Assembly: GCF_003664125.1 (NCBI RefSeq)
Contig: NZ_RCCP01000001.1
Coordinates: 496,001 to 560,000, forward strand
Direction: 5' to 3'
From: Planococcus citreus
GTDB lineage: Bacteria; Bacillota; Bacilli; Bacillales_A; Planococcaceae
DNA: 64,000 bases
In this document: one piece after another, positions 34,484 through 44,823 of the stretch
Position numbering within the stretch: the first letter of the stretch is position 1
Layout: each line of letters opens with the position of its first letter
Position numbers and translations under genes: made by a program
Notes under the pieces: model-generated
Database searches by the model: none
Told to the model about the DNA's origin: nothing
Seen by the model: only the letters and a program-made list of their open reading frames with translations

Positions 34484-35779
34484 TTATGATTTTGCCATTC
34501 TCGATTCGATGAATGCTTTTAAAGCGTGAACCCCGTGAACGCAATCAGACAAGGACGACCACTCTTTAGGATTGTGGCTGATGCCGTCTTTGCTGCGGAC
34601 AAACAGCATCGCAACCGGAATATGGCGTCCGACGATCATGGCGTCATGGCCCGCACCGCTCGGTATCCGCACCGGTACGATTCCCTGCTCCTCCAATACC
34701 GCCGCAATTTCCTGCTGCAATTCCTCTGCTATCGGCACAGGAGTGATGCTCGTATTTTGCTGGAGCGAAACACTAACTCCATGCTTGTCAGCTACTTCTT
34801 CTGCCAGGCTTCGAATGCGTTCTACAAGCATATCCCGCGGTTCTTTATGAATGTCGCGCGCATCGACATGCAGCACGACCTGCTCCGGAATGACATTAAT
34901 GCCATTTGGCGATACGTCCAGCTTGCCGACCGTCGCCACCGCCGTCTCACTAATCGCTGGAGGAAGCTGTGGCAAGCGGCTGACGAATTCACCGGCTGCG
35001 ACCAAACTATCCGTTCTGCCGATCATCGGCGTATTGCCGGCATGTCCTGCCTGACCTGAAAACTTCACTTCCATCCAGGCGGGGCCGGCGATTCCGCTGA
35101 CGATGCCAACCGGCTGGTTTTCTTGTTCCAGTTTTTTGCCTTGCTCGATATGCACTTCTGCAAACAATTCCAGCTCCGACAAATTCCTAACCGACTTGCG
35201 GAACCCATCTAGAGAACTTCCGTAGGTGTCAAGAACTTGTTCCAAGCCTTCTCCGTTGTAATCCCGCAATTGATTCATCTCTTGTTCGGTAATATCACCC
35301 GTCATCGCTCGGCTCCCGGTCAGGCCGCTATTGAATCTTGAGCCTTCCTCGTCGGTGAAAATTACCACTTCATAGGGTTTTTCAGGAACAAAACCGACTG
35401 ACTTCCAGGCTTCAACTACTTCTAGCGCAGATAGCACCCCAAGCGGGCCGTCAAAATTGCCGCCATTCGGTACGCTGTCGACATGAGACCCGGACGCGAT
35501 GGCCGGCCCAGCCGAGCGTCCCGGTAAAGAACCGAAAACATTTCCGGCACCGTCTTCCCTCACGCTAAGCCCAGCCTCTTCCATCCAGGATCTGACCAAT
35601 TGCTTAGCTTGTTTTTCTTCATTGGATAACCCCGGGCGTTTGATTCCGCCGGGTTCGGTATAGCCGATTTCCGACAAGGCATGCAAGCGTTTTGCAAGGC
35701 GTTCCCCGCTGACTCCCGAATGGTCCAATTGTTTATCGTATCCCTTGATCAAGTCTTCGTATAATGCACTATTTCCCAT
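34484..35779 (-). CDS. M20 hydrolase of the hydantoinase/carbamoylase (AllC-HyuC) type
   Basis: A 431-residue zinc amidase. Motifs: GSHVDSVPNGGNFDGPLGVL (metal His and Asp), TDEEGSRF (general-base Glu), HIEQGKKLEQ and GAGHDAM. These are diagnostic of N-carbamoyl-L-amino acid hydrolase, allantoate amidohydrolase and ureidoglycolate-type enzymes; which one is open. The start is ATG 35779, 5 nt after GGAGG; an earlier ATG (35791) contains that ribosome site. Last gene of a three-gene operon with another M20 enzyme and a transporter. Confidence 0.87.
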   Translation of the reverse strand: MGNSALYEDLIKGYDKQLDHSGVSGERLAKRLHALSEIGYTEPGGIKRPGLSNEEKQAKQLVRSWMEEAGLSVREDGAGNVFGSLPGRSAGPAIASGSHVDSVPNGGNFDGPLGVLSALEVVEAWKSVGFVPEKPYEVVIFTDEEGSRFNSGLTGSRAMTGDITEQEMNQLRDYNGEGLEQVLDTYGSSLDGFRKSVRNLSELELFAEVHIEQGKKLEQENQPVGIVSGIAGPAWMEVKFSGQAGHAGNTPMIGRTDSLVAAGEFVSRLPQLPPAISETAVATVGKLDVSPNGINVIPEQVVLHVDARDIHKEPRDMLVERIRSLAEEVADKHGVSVSLQQNTSITPVPIAEELQQEIAAVLEEQGIVPVRIPSGAGHDAMIVGRHIPVAMLFVRSKDGISHNPKEWSSLSDCVHGVHALKAFIESRMAKS

Positions 35780-35799
35780 AAGCCCCTCCATCGATTCGA

Positions 35800-36978
35800 T
35801 TATTTTCTATTCAAGTAAGAATAAGCGTATTGTGCATATAATTCCGCACCGGTGGAAAGTGCCTCTTCATCGATATTGAACCGACCATGGTGATGCGCCC
35901 ACTCCGTATCTTTTTCTGGATTCCCCGCTCCGACCAATGCGAAACAGCCAGGTGCTTTGTCCAAAAAGAATGAGAAATCTTCTCCGCCCATCGTCGGCTC
36001 TTCATGGTACAAAACATCTTCCCCGAAAGCTTCCGCTGCAACTGCACGGGCCAACTGTGCGCTTTCAGCTTCATTGATGACCGCCTGCGTGCCGCGGATA
36101 TATTCGAGTTCAGCAGTTCCCCCATAGAGCTCGGCAGTGTTTCTGGCATATACTTCGAGCTGCTTTTCGATATGGTCGCGCACTTCCGGATCGAAACAGC
36201 GAACCGTGCCTTCAATAAGTGCATTTTCTGCAATAACATTAAAGCGCGTGCCGACCGTCATCTTGCCGACGGTAACAACTGCAGGCTGCTTTGGATCAAC
36301 CGTTCTCGAAACAATTGATTGTACGTTCATGACGAATGAAGAAGCCATGACCGATGCATCGATGCACGCTTGCGGCATGGCACCGTGCCCACCGCGCCCT
36401 GTGAATCGAATATTGAAAATATCAGCAGACGCGAATGATGGACCTGCTGTGCAAGACACCCTCCCAGTCGGGCTTTGTGACCAGATATGCATGCCGAATA
36501 CATTATCAACGCCTTCCATCGCGCCTTGTCGGACCATTTCCCGTGCGCCTGTCGCCACTTCTTCCGCTGGCTGAAACAAGAACCTGACCGTACCCTCGAG
36601 CTGGTCTTTGACCGAAACGAGCGCTTTTGCGGCAATTAACAACATCGCTGTATGGGCATCATGCCCACAAGCATGCATTTTCCCTTGTTCTTTGGAACGG
36701 TACGGCAAATCCGAAGTGAGCTCTTCGACAGACAAAGCGTCCATGTCTGCCCGCAGCGCCACCGTCTTTCCGGGTTTTGCGCCAACTAACTCACCAATGA
36801 CACCGGTCGGTTCGGTTTTGCGGCAGTAGATCCCAAGTTCGGTCAAATAGTTAAAAACGTATTCCGTTGTTTCATACTCTTCCCAAGACAGTTCTGGTTC
36901 GCTATGCAATTTTCTCCGGATATCAATCAATTCCCCGGCATGATTTGCTATTTCTTTTTTGATTGCTTCAAGTATCAC
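35800..36978 (-). CDS. M20D amidohydrolase (N-acyl-amino acid hydrolase type)
   Basis: A 392-residue amidohydrolase of the aminoacylase/hippurate hydrolase/IAA-amino acid hydrolase group. Metal-binding motifs: MHACGHDAHT (about residue 100), QPAEEVATGA and the C-terminal TMGGEDFSFF. The central dimerisation domain with GRGGHGAMP is present. It should free an amino acid from an N-acyl group in the cytoplasm. The start lies 23 nt after the transporter stop and the stop 20 nt before the carbamoylase start, forming an uptake-and-hydrolysis operon. Confidence 0.87.
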   Translation of the reverse strand: MILEAIKKEIANHAGELIDIRRKLHSEPELSWEEYETTEYVFNYLTELGIYCRKTEPTGVIGELVGAKPGKTVALRADMDALSVEELTSDLPYRSKEQGKMHACGHDAHTAMLLIAAKALVSVKDQLEGTVRFLFQPAEEVATGAREMVRQGAMEGVDNVFGMHIWSQSPTGRVSCTAGPSFASADIFNIRFTGRGGHGAMPQACIDASVMASSFVMNVQSIVSRTVDPKQPAVVTVGKMTVGTRFNVIAENALIEGTVRCFDPEVRDHIEKQLEVYARNTAELYGGTAELEYIRGTQAVINEAESAQLARAVAAEAFGEDVLYHEEPTMGGEDFSFFLDKAPGCFALVGAGNPEKDTEWAHHHGRFNIDEEALSTGAELYAQYAYSYLNRK

Positions 36979-37001
36979 TGCAAAACCCTCCTAAATGATG
37001 T

Positions 37002-38198
37002 TTACAGGAATCCGACAAAGATTCCTGCCAAGATGACCGAGACGATGGTGACCGTAATGAATCCAGCGACGAGCATCGGCGGCAGCATGCGGCTAGTCAG
37101 CATTTCGCGTTCTTTTTCGTCCTGCGTCAATGCATTGATCACTTCAACAGTGATGATATAATCTGCCGGGAATCCGTAAAGTGCCGTCAACGAGCAAGCG
37201 AACGCCATTTCTTTGCTGACTTTGAGGATCTTCCCGATGATGAATGAAAAGATGTACATCCCGACAAGCCCGATAATGATGCAACCAATCAACGGATAGA
37301 GAATTTCCAGCATCATTTGAGGTGTCGCCGTTTTCAACCCATCGAAGATGAATAGCAGCAAAGCCATAATTGCAAAGCCGAAGCCATTTGCCTTTTGCAG
37401 CGGGTGGCGCTCCAAGAATCCGATCGAACGCGCTAATACCCCGAACAATAAGCACAATACATATGGGCTGATTTCCACAATCGGCGCAGCCAATGTTGAG
37501 ACAAGATACGCAGCATATCCGACTAAAGCAAGACGGAAGAATTTGAAGAAATCGGTATTGTATTTCTCCGGCAAGGCCGCAAACAGCTTCGGTTTTTCGT
37601 CCTGGACTTTTTCTTCAGCCGTTCCTGCTGCTAAAGGTGCGTAATCCGTCAGTTCATTATTGCGGTATTTCTGCAGCAAGTTGCGCCCTTCTCTTTTTAG
37701 CATGACAGAAGTCAGTGGATAGCCTGCAAACCCCTGGATAACATAAATGACGATAGCGAACACGGCGAGCGTCGGAAGCCCCGCAGCCGTTGCCCCTTCC
37801 GACATGATCAATGCCGATACCAATCCCCCGACAAGTGGCGGGATGGCTACGATAACTGTTTGAAAATCAAACAACAGTGTCCCGATCGCAAGCAAGAAGA
37901 CGACAATCCCCAAGATTCCGGATAAGGCGATCAAAATCGTGCGCCACTGCTTTTTCAGTTCATCCAGCGACAATAAGGTCCCCATATTCGTGATCAGCAA
38001 ATAAATCAGCAAAGTGGCGACAACCGGCGGGATTCCCCCGATGGTCACGATATCTTCCGGGAAAAATGTCCAATACCCGATCAAGAACAATACCCCACTT
38101 ACAAAAATCGATGGAATCCAAGCTTTGGTGCGGATGGAGATCAGTTCTCCGATAAACAGGATGAAAGCCATAATGGCTAAGGCCAACATTTGGGGCAT
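37002..38198 (-). CDS. Polytopic transporter, ESS (glutamate:Na+ symporter)-like
   Basis: A 398-residue membrane protein with about 11-12 TM segments and a charged central loop near residues 175-215. The two-half layout and glycine-rich reentrant-like segments (PPLVGGLVSALIMSEGATAAGLPT near 125, CSLTALYGFPADYIITVEV near 350) resemble the ESS family, but the similarity is distant. As first gene of the operon with two N-acyl/N-carbamoyl amino acid hydrolases, it probably imports their substrate. I favour ATG 38198 over 38207 because of spacing to AGAGAGG. Confidence 0.65.
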   Translation of the reverse strand: MPQMLALAIMAFILFIGELISIRTKAWIPSIFVSGVLFLIGYWTFFPEDIVTIGGIPPVVATLLIYLLITNMGTLLSLDELKKQWRTILIALSGILGIVVFLLAIGTLLFDFQTVIVAIPPLVGGLVSALIMSEGATAAGLPTLAVFAIVIYVIQGFAGYPLTSVMLKREGRNLLQKYRNNELTDYAPLAAGTAEEKVQDEKPKLFAALPEKYNTDFFKFFRLALVGYAAYLVSTLAAPIVEISPYVLCLLFGVLARSIGFLERHPLQKANGFGFAIMALLLFIFDGLKTATPQMMLEILYPLIGCIIIGLVGMYIFSFIIGKILKVSKEMAFACSLTALYGFPADYIITVEVINALTQDEKEREMLTSRMLPPMLVAGFITVTIVSVILAGIFVGFL

Positions 38199-38357
38199 AG
38201 TGTTCATTCCTCTCTCTCAGCTTCAAAACATTATTCATTATTTAGTTTTTTCAGAAGCTTATTAGTTTTAAGCAATAGTAGCACAGAATTTCGAGTTCGG
38301 AAATAAAATTTATAGACTATTTCGAAATAACTTTAAATTGAATAATCGTTCATTTTA

Positions 38358-38372
38358 ATGTAAGCGCAACCA
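38358..38372 (+). promoter_or_regulatory. possible CcpA cre site
   Basis: ATGTAAGCGCAACCA fits the relaxed cre pattern WTGNAANCGNWNNCW but has two mismatches to the stricter palindromic consensus. About 160 nt before gabD. Confidence 0.25.
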
Positions 38373-38469
38373 ATAGCGATATATTGCGTATTTCTCAAGA
38401 CGTGAACTTTTTGAGTCCATTATTTATTTTTTATTGAATTTTTCAAGTACCAGCCCTCCCTCTGCGCAA

Positions 38470-38495
38470 GTTTAGAGATTTTCCAGGTGAGGTAT
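38470..38495 (+). promoter_or_regulatory. sigma-B-type promoter of the semialdehyde dehydrogenase gene
   Basis: GTTTAG (38470-38475), 14 nt, AGGTAT (38490-38495); each box is 5/6 to GTTTAA/GGGTAT with exact spacing, 35 nt before the ATG. Confidence 0.62.
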
Positions 38496-38530
38496 TGACT
38501 ACAAGAAGCATAATTTAAGGAGGAGTTTGA

Positions 38531-39955
38531 ATGAACGGCAAACATTATATAAATGGCGAGTGGACGGATAAAGGCAACGATTCCATCAATGTCATGAATC
38601 CCGCAACCGGCGAACAAGTCGGCACAGTCCCCAACGGCGGCGAATCGGAAGCGACTGAAGCCGTCGAAGCTGCAGCTGCGGCATTTCCTTCCTGGTCGAA
38701 GACGACGGCTTATGAACGAGCAGAATTACTGATGAAATGGCATGATCTTCTATTGGAACACAAAGAAGAAGTCGGGGAAATCTTGACGAAGGAGATGGGC
38801 AAGCCGCTAAAAGAAGCGATCGGTGAAGTGGAATATTCCGCCTCGTTCATTTCGTGGTTCGCGGAAGAAGGAAAACGCGTTTATGGCCGGACCATCCCTG
38901 CGAGCAAAGACGGCAAACGCATCCAAATCAACAAGCAGCCAGTAGGGGTCGTCGCGTCCATCACACCTTGGAATTTCCCTGCGGCCATGATGGCACGGAA
39001 AATGGCGCCTGCCCTCGCAGCCGGCTGTACCTTCGTCTCGAAACCGGCGAAAATGACGCCGCTCACAGCCGTCCGCATGTTTGAGCTCGCGGAGGAAGCT
39101 GGATTCCCGAAAGGCGTCGTTAACCTGGTGACCGGCAGCGCCTCACAAATCGGCAAAGTGTTTACGAGCCATCCATCAGTCCGCAAATTGACTTTCACCG
39201 GCTCGACTGAAATCGGCAAGGAATTGATGAAACAAGGCGCTGATACGATGCTGAACCTGTCGTTGGAACTTGGCGGGCACGCGCCGATCATCGTGCTCGA
39301 TGATGCAGATATCGACAAAGCAGTCGAAGGCGTCATGGCGTCAAAATTCCGCAACGCCGGACAGACTTGCGTATGCGGCAACCGCATTTACGTCCAAGAA
39401 GGAATCGTCGATGAATTTTCCGAGAAGTTGAAGCAAGCAGCCGGCCAATTGAAAGTCGGCAATGGCCTCGAAGACGGAGTGGATATCGGCCCGCTCGTCG
39501 ACAAAGATGGATACGAAAAAGTAGAGCGCCACGTAAAAGACGCCGTCGATAAAGGCGCAAAAGTACTAGTCGGGGGTGACGGCCAGACGGATAACGATGC
39601 TTACTTCTACAACCCGACCGTTCTCGTTGATGCTACAGAAGATATGCTCGTCATGAACGAAGAAACTTTCGGGCCAGTTGCGCCGATCATGAGCTTCAAA
39701 ACCGACGAGGAAGCGGTCAAGCTCGCAAACGACACACGCTTTGGCCTGGCTTCATACTTCTTCACTGAAAGTATGTCACGCGGTACGTTTATCGCCGAGA
39801 ATCTCGAATACGGCATCGTCGGCTGGAATGATGGCCTGCCTTCTACGGCACAAGCTCCATTCGGCGGAATGAAAGAAAGCGGCGTTGGCCGTGAAGGCGG
39901 ACAGGAAGGCCTCGATGCATTTCTTGAAACCAAATACATCTCCATCAAACTGTGA
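38531..39955 (+). CDS. gabD: NAD(P)+-dependent succinate-semialdehyde dehydrogenase
   Basis: A 474-residue aldehyde dehydrogenase. The Rossmann segment TPWNFPAAM is near 145, the general base E246 in LELGGHAP, and the nucleophile C280 in NAGQTCVCG, with a second cysteine two residues on, as in redox-switched GabD enzymes. The sequence QKGLDAF-type C-terminus and [11 protein letters not shown] fit the SSADH branch best. It would oxidise succinate semialdehyde to succinate in GABA degradation. No gabT is near. Monocistronic, ribosome site AAGGAGG, sigma-B-like promoter. Confidence 0.85.
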   Translation: MNGKHYINGEWTDKGNDSINVMNPATGEQVGTVPNGGESEATEAVEAAAAAFPSWSKTTAYERAELLMKWHDLLLEHKEEVGEILTKEMGKPLKEAIGEVEYSASFISWFAEEGKRVYGRTIPASKDGKRIQINKQPVGVVASITPWNFPAAMMARKMAPALAAGCTFVSKPAKMTPLTAVRMFELAEEAGFPKGVVNLVTGSASQIGKVFTSHPSVRKLTFTGSTEIGKELMKQGADTMLNLSLELGGHAPIIVLDDADIDKAVEGVMASKFRNAGQTCVCGNRIYVQEGIVDEFSEKLKQAAGQLKVGNGLEDGVDIGPLVDKDGYEKVERHVKDAVDKGAKVLVGGDGQTDNDAYFYNPTVLVDATEDMLVMNEETFGPVAPIMSFKTDEEAVKLANDTRFGLASYFFTESMSRGTFIAENLEYGIVGWNDGLPSTAQAPFGGMKESGVGREGGQEGLDAFLETKYISIKL

Positions 39956-39966
39956 AGAATATACAG

Positions 39967-40000
39967 AAAAAGCTCCGGATCAAGGGATCCGGAGCTTTTT
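39967..40000 (+). terminator. bidirectional terminator (gabD / thrB)
   Basis: AAAAAGCTCCGGATC (39967-39981) with GATCCGGAGCTTTTT (39986-40000), a perfect 15-bp stem. Confidence 0.92.
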
Positions 40001-40001
40001 G

Positions 40002-40907
40002 TTATGCCACTGTTTCATATGATTTGGTGCCGCTACAGGCCGGCTTCATTGCCATGCTTTCATAATGCGGGAATAGCTGGCCGAGCGCTTGTGCGATGCG
40101 TTGTTCATCGCCAGCGCGGACCGGGATGAAGAGGGACGGGCCCGCTCCGCTGATTGCGTATCCGTAAGCGCCGAGCTCGCGGCACGCTTCACCGATTTCC
40201 TTGAAATCCGGGAAGCGATTTTGGCGATATGGCTGATGGAACGTATCTTTGCTCATGAGCTTACCGGCTTTTTCCCAATCGCCAAGCACCATCGCTGCAG
40301 AAAGCACATTGGCTGCGGCACTTCCACGTACACTTTCAGCGTGTCGAAGCTGTTCGGGCAAAAGGCTTCTGGACTCTTCTGTCAGGAAAATCTCCTGGGG
40401 GATCAATAGCACGACCCCGATATCGACTTGTTCGACGTGCACAGTTTCGATCTGCTCTTCATCATAATAGGAAATTGTCAGTCCCCCGAGCAGTGAAGCG
40501 GAGATATTATCCGGATGCCCTTCCATCTCTGTACCGATTTGTACTTTTTCCTGGCCGGACATATGCAGATCGAGCAAACGATTGGCCAATTCAATGCCTG
40601 CTGCAATAGCTGAAGCGCTGCTGCCGAGCCCCCGCCCGAGCGGGATATCCGTTTCGATTTCCAATTTGGCTGCCGGCAACTCTTTGCCGTAAGCGGCAGC
40701 TGTGCGTTCAGCCGCTTGCAGGATCAAATTATCTTCAACACCGGACAAATGGGCGTATTCAGGTGTTTTATAGTCAAGCTGCCACGAATCTGCAGGCGAT
40801 ACATGAATATTTAAATGGAGGTCCAGGGCAAGGCCGATGGAATCGAATCCGGGGCCTAAGTTGGCAGTGGATGCAGGTACTGCTATCGAAAACTCTTTAC
40901 CGCTCAT
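40002..40907 (-). CDS. thrB: Homoserine kinase
   Basis: A 301-residue GHMP kinase. Motif 1 [19 protein letters not shown], the ATP-binding loop [16 protein letters not shown] near residue 90, and motif 3 [15 protein letters not shown]. It phosphorylates homoserine, the substrate of ThrC. ATG 40907 lies 7 nt after AAAGGAGG and overlaps the thrC stop in ATGA. Third gene of hom-thrC-thrB. Confidence 0.95.
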   Translation of the reverse strand: MSGKEFSIAVPASTANLGPGFDSIGLALDLHLNIHVSPADSWQLDYKTPEYAHLSGVEDNLILQAAERTAAAYGKELPAAKLEIETDIPLGRGLGSSASAIAAGIELANRLLDLHMSGQEKVQIGTEMEGHPDNISASLLGGLTISYYDEEQIETVHVEQVDIGVVLLIPQEIFLTEESRSLLPEQLRHAESVRGSAAANVLSAAMVLGDWEKAGKLMSKDTFHQPYRQNRFPDFKEIGEACRELGAYGYAISGAGPSLFIPVRAGDEQRIAQALGQLFPHYESMAMKPACSGTKSYETVA

Positions 40908-41965
40908 ACTTTGACCTCCTTTTTTAACTCCTCCCAAAACTGTTCCATGTTCGCCGCTTCGAGCATGCCGTCTTGCTTGCTGACTTCGATGGCTGTCGCT
41001 GGGTCTTTCAAACCGTTCCCTGTCAATACACAGACGACAGTCGACCCTTTTTTGATTTGGCCGTCTTCGACTTGTTTTTTTAGGCCGGCAACCGATGCAC
41101 AGGATGCCGGTTCCGCAAAGACGCCTTCTGTCTTAGCGAGCAACTGGTAAGCTTCGAGGATTTTATCATCGCTTCTCGCAAGGATTGTGCCATTCGATTC
41201 ATCAAGTGCGTTAAGTGCCAACTGCCAGCTCGCCGGGTTGCCGATGCGGATTGCCGTCGCGACAGTTTCAGGCTGCTCCACGACTTTGTTCTGGACGATC
41301 GGCGAAGCGCCTTCCGCCTGGACACCGAGCAGTTCAGGGCGTTTTTCGCCAGTGCGTTCTGCATATTCAGTGAAGCCTTTCCAAGCGGCCGAAATATTGC
41401 CGGCATTGCCGACAGGAAGCGCGAACAGGTCCGGCACTTTCCCGAGCTGTTCGATCACTTCGAATGCGATGGTCTTCTGGCCCTCTAAGCGGTACGGGTT
41501 GACTGAGTTGACGAGCGCGATGCCTGGGGATTTGCCGATTTCACGGACCATTTCCAAGGCTTCGTCAAAATTGCCTTTGATCTCCAAAATTTCCGCGCCG
41601 TACATTTTCGCCTGCGCCAGCTTGCCAAGCGCAATGCGCCCTTCCGGAATGACGACAATCGTCCGCATGCCCGCTCTTGCGCCGTATGCAGCGGCCGAAG
41701 CCGATGTGTTTCCTGTGGATGCACAAACGAGGACGCTCTTGCCTTCTTCCTTCGCTTTAGCGACTGCCATGACCATGCCGCGATCTTTAAAAGAACCGGT
41801 AGGATTGGCGCCTTCAATTTTGGCGTAGACTTCGATGCCCCAATCAGCAGATAGCTTTTCGAGATGGATCAGCGGCGTATTGCCTTCTTGCAAAGTTAGT
41901 TGAGGCGTAGCTTCCGTCACCGGCAGCCACTCTTTATATTGTTCGATCAGTCCAGGCCATCTCAT
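40904..41965 (-). CDS. thrC: Threonine synthase
   Basis: A 353-residue fold-type II PLP enzyme. The PLP lysine is K60 in GSFKDRGM, with the phosphate loop [12 protein letters not shown] near 185. It turns phosphohomoserine into threonine. Its ATG overlaps the hom stop by 4 nt and its stop overlaps the thrB start, giving a tightly coupled operon. Ribosome site GGGAGGA. Confidence 0.95.
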   Translation of the reverse strand: MRWPGLIEQYKEWLPVTEATPQLTLQEGNTPLIHLEKLSADWGIEVYAKIEGANPTGSFKDRGMVMAVAKAKEEGKSVLVCASTGNTSASAAAYGARAGMRTIVVIPEGRIALGKLAQAKMYGAEILEIKGNFDEALEMVREIGKSPGIALVNSVNPYRLEGQKTIAFEVIEQLGKVPDLFALPVGNAGNISAAWKGFTEYAERTGEKRPELLGVQAEGASPIVQNKVVEQPETVATAIRIGNPASWQLALNALDESNGTILARSDDKILEAYQLLAKTEGVFAEPASCASVAGLKKQVEDGQIKKGSTVVCVLTGNGLKDPATAIEVSKQDGMLEAANMEQFWEELKKEVKV

Positions 41966-43260
41966 GCTGCATCCTCCCCTTCAATGCGGTAATGGCTGAT
42001 CAGGCTTGCCATTCCTTCAAGTTCTTTCAAGACATCCAAATGCTGCTGGCGCGAAATTTCATGCGTTTTTAAAATGAGCTCCGCTTTTCCTTCGGTTTCA
42101 TTTGTTCCTGGATTCTGTACGATTGATTGGATACTGGCGCCGTGTTTGCTGTAAATGGCGCTCACTTTGGACAATACCCCGACGACATCATCCACCAACA
42201 AGCGGTGGAAATATTTTGAACAGCTTTTATCCGCTGGCTTGATGACACGTTCATGCTGTGCTGCATGTTCGCGTTTTCCGTTCACGCCGAGAAGCAAATT
42301 CCTGCAAGCTGCAATGATATCGGATACGACGGATGTCGCTGTCGGCAATGAGCCTGCTCCCGGCCCGTAAAGCATCGTTTCACCGACCGCATCGCCGTAG
42401 ATGTAAACGGCATTGAATTCGTTATTGACCGAAGCCAAAGGATGGCTGTTTGCCAGGAAAATCGGTTCAACCGAAACGTCGATTCCGTCTTCATCTTTTG
42501 TCGAAGAGCCGACCATTTTCATCGTATATCCCAAGCTCTCGCCCATCTCCACATCGCCATCCTTGATCGTATCCATTCCGCGGATATTGACATCATCCAG
42601 CTTCACTTCTGTCGAATAAGCGAGTGATGACAAGATGACCATTTTGCGTGCTGCATCAAGGCCACCGACATCCGCTGTCGGGTCGGCTTCCGCAAACCCA
42701 AGTTCAGTCGCTTCCGCAAGTGCATCTTCATAGCTTTTCTTTTCCTGCTTCATTTTCGTCAAGATAAAGTTCGTTGTCCCATTGACGATGCCCATCATGC
42801 TTGAGATGCGGTCGGAAGCCAGGCCATCTTCTAGCGTGCGGATGATCGGGATGCCGCCGGCTACACTCGCTTCATAGAAAAGGTCGCATTTCTCGGCATC
42901 TGCCAATTTCAATAAATCATGGCCATATTCTGCCATGACGTCCTTATTGGCCGTCACGACCTGCTTGCCTGATTTTAACGCCTGTTCCATCGCCGCTCTG
43001 GCGCCTTCGATGCCGCCCATCACTTCTACGATTATATCAAGGGAAGAATCATTCAAGATTTCTTCAATATCTGTCGTGAAGACATTCGGATCGAGGTCCG
43101 ATATCCGGTCTTTCCCGGCATCACGTACCAACACTTTCCGGATCGCGACTTTTGCGCCGAGTTTGTGCTGAAGATCTTCCTGATGCTGCTGAATGATCTT
43201 CGCCACGCCGCTCCCTACTGTCCCGAAACCTAATAATCCGATTGAAATTTCATTTTTCAT
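41962..43260 (-). CDS. hom: Homoserine dehydrogenase with ACT domain
   Basis: A 432-residue enzyme: NAD(P)-binding [12 protein letters not shown] at residue 7, the catalytic domain with [22 protein letters not shown] and [11 protein letters not shown], and a C-terminal ACT domain (about 350-432, [23 protein letters not shown]) for threonine feedback. Reduces aspartate semialdehyde to homoserine. ATG 43260 follows GGGAGGA. The promoter lies in the 128-nt gap to the divergent aspartate kinase. Confidence 0.95.
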   Translation of the reverse strand: MKNEISIGLLGFGTVGSGVAKIIQQHQEDLQHKLGAKVAIRKVLVRDAGKDRISDLDPNVFTTDIEEILNDSSLDIIVEVMGGIEGARAAMEQALKSGKQVVTANKDVMAEYGHDLLKLADAEKCDLFYEASVAGGIPIIRTLEDGLASDRISSMMGIVNGTTNFILTKMKQEKKSYEDALAEATELGFAEADPTADVGGLDAARKMVILSSLAYSTEVKLDDVNIRGMDTIKDGDVEMGESLGYTMKMVGSSTKDEDGIDVSVEPIFLANSHPLASVNNEFNAVYIYGDAVGETMLYGPGAGSLPTATSVVSDIIAACRNLLLGVNGKREHAAQHERVIKPADKSCSKYFHRLLVDDVVGVLSKVSAIYSKHGASIQSIVQNPGTNETEGKAELILKTHEISRQQHLDVLKELEGMASLISHYRIEGEDAA

Positions 43261-43388
43261 TGACGATTCCTCCCATGGTGTGTACACTGTGAAAAAACAG
43301 CTGTTTTTGTCATAGAGACATTATAGTATTATATTTTGGTGAAAACAACCCTTTTCACAGACTATTAAAAAAGATGGGACTTGATAGG

Positions 43389-44756
43389 ATGAAAGTATGC
43401 AAATTCGGTGGAACTTCAGTCGCTAGCGCGCAGCAAATCAGAAAAGTCGCAAGCATCATCAAAGCGGACCCGGCACGCCGGATTGTGGTCGTCTCAGCTC
43501 CAGGCAAACGCCATAGTGGAGATGTAAAAGTGACCGACCTGCTCATCCGTCTCGCATCCGCCGCATTAATGGGCGAATCCATCCAGCAGCCCTTGCAGGC
43601 AGTCATCGACCGTTACACGGAAATCGCAGATGAACTCGGTCTCGACCGGGATATCATCGACATCATCCGTGCCGATCTCTCAGACCGCCTCCGTGCAGAC
43701 AGCGGCCAGCATGATTTGTATATCGACTCGATCAAAGCGGCAGGGGAAGACAATTCAGCGAAATTGATCGCTGCTTATTTCACTTCCATCGGAATGCAAG
43801 CGGAATACGTCAATCCACATACAGCCGGCTTATTCGTCAATGATCCGCCAGAACGCGCACAAGCTTTGCCGGAATCTTACAGCCAGCTTGCCGCTTTGAG
43901 CGACAAGCCGTCAATTACCGTGTTCCCCGGATTTTTTGCTTACACAAAAGACGGCATGCTCCGGACATTTGACCGCGGAGGCTCCGACATTACGGGATCG
44001 ATCCTAGCAGCTGCAGTCAAGGCTGAGCTTTATGAGAACTTTACCGACGTTGACTGTGTGTTTGCCGCCAATCCGCAAGTCGTGGATAATCCAGTGGAAA
44101 TCGAGCAAATGACGTACCGTGAAATGCGCGAGCTGTCCTACGCTGGATTTGCCGTTCTTCATGATGAAGCCTTGATGCCTGCATACCGGGCGTCCGTGCC
44201 GTTGTGCATCCGCAACACCAACAATCCATCAGCGCCAGGCACGATGATCGTCGCGGAACGCGCCGACTCCCCGCGCCCTGTTACCGGGATTTCCGCAGAC
44301 AGCGGCTTCTCCACTTTGTATGTCGGCAAGTATTTGATGAACCGCGAAGTCGGATTCGGCCGCAAACTTCTGCAAATTTTGGAAGAAGAAGAAATCTCCT
44401 ATGAACACATCCCATCCGGCATCGATAATCTATCGGTTATCCTCAGAAGCCATCAGCTCGATGATGAAAAAGAACAGCGCATCATCGAACGAGTGAAAAA
44501 TGAACTCCAAGCAGATGATGTCCACATCCGCAATGATTTCTCGATGGTCGTCTTGGTGGGCGAAGGCATGAACAATAATAAAGGCCTGACTGCCCGTGCA
44601 GCCGCTGCATTTGCGCGCACCAACGTCAATATTGAAATGATTAACCAAGGGTCTTCCGAAGTCAGCTTGGTATTCGGCATCCTGAAAGAAGACGAAGGAA
44701 AAATCCTCAATGAACTATACAAGGAATTTTTCGCACCGGCGCTTGTCGGCCAGTAA
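43389..44756 (+). CDS. Aspartate kinase with C-terminal ACT domains (ThrD-like)
   Basis: A 455-residue aspartokinase, the length of the B. subtilis third isozyme ThrD/YclM. Motifs: MKVCKFGGTSVAS at the N-terminus, GGSDITGSILAAA near 200, and the ACT pair at about 315-450 (VTGISADSGFSTLYVGKYLM; VGEGMNNNKGLTARAAAAFARTNVNIEMINQGSSE). It makes aspartyl phosphate. Divergent from hom-thrCB, suggesting joint control for threonine supply. I start at ATG 43389; ATG 43374 is possible but has no ribosome site. Confidence 0.92.
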   Translation: MKVCKFGGTSVASAQQIRKVASIIKADPARRIVVVSAPGKRHSGDVKVTDLLIRLASAALMGESIQQPLQAVIDRYTEIADELGLDRDIIDIIRADLSDRLRADSGQHDLYIDSIKAAGEDNSAKLIAAYFTSIGMQAEYVNPHTAGLFVNDPPERAQALPESYSQLAALSDKPSITVFPGFFAYTKDGMLRTFDRGGSDITGSILAAAVKAELYENFTDVDCVFAANPQVVDNPVEIEQMTYREMRELSYAGFAVLHDEALMPAYRASVPLCIRNTNNPSAPGTMIVAERADSPRPVTGISADSGFSTLYVGKYLMNREVGFGRKLLQILEEEEISYEHIPSGIDNLSVILRSHQLDDEKEQRIIERVKNELQADDVHIRNDFSMVVLVGEGMNNNKGLTARAAAAFARTNVNIEMINQGSSEVSLVFGILKEDEGKILNELYKEFFAPALVGQ

Positions 44757-44766
44757 ATTTCCTAAA

Positions 44767-44813
44767 CAAAAAGGACGAAGCGCGAGGTCATCACCTTGCG
44801 CTTCGTCTTTTTG
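44767..44813 (+). terminator. bidirectional terminator (aspartate kinase / cupin)
   Basis: A 15-bp stem (44774-44788 with 44793-44807) including GACGAAGCGC/GCGCTTCGTC, with A and T runs outside. Confidence 0.92.
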
Positions 44814-44823
44814 TTATGCAACC

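Larger units (their letters stand above)
38199..38530. other. intergenic region between the transporter operon and gabD
   Basis: Holds the divergent promoters: a sigma-B-like promoter for the dehydrogenase near 38470-38495 and a possible CcpA site near 38358. An imperfect inverted pair TTCGGAAATA (from 38298) / TATTTCGAA (to 38328) may be an operator of the transporter operon. No gene seen. Confidence 0.5.
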
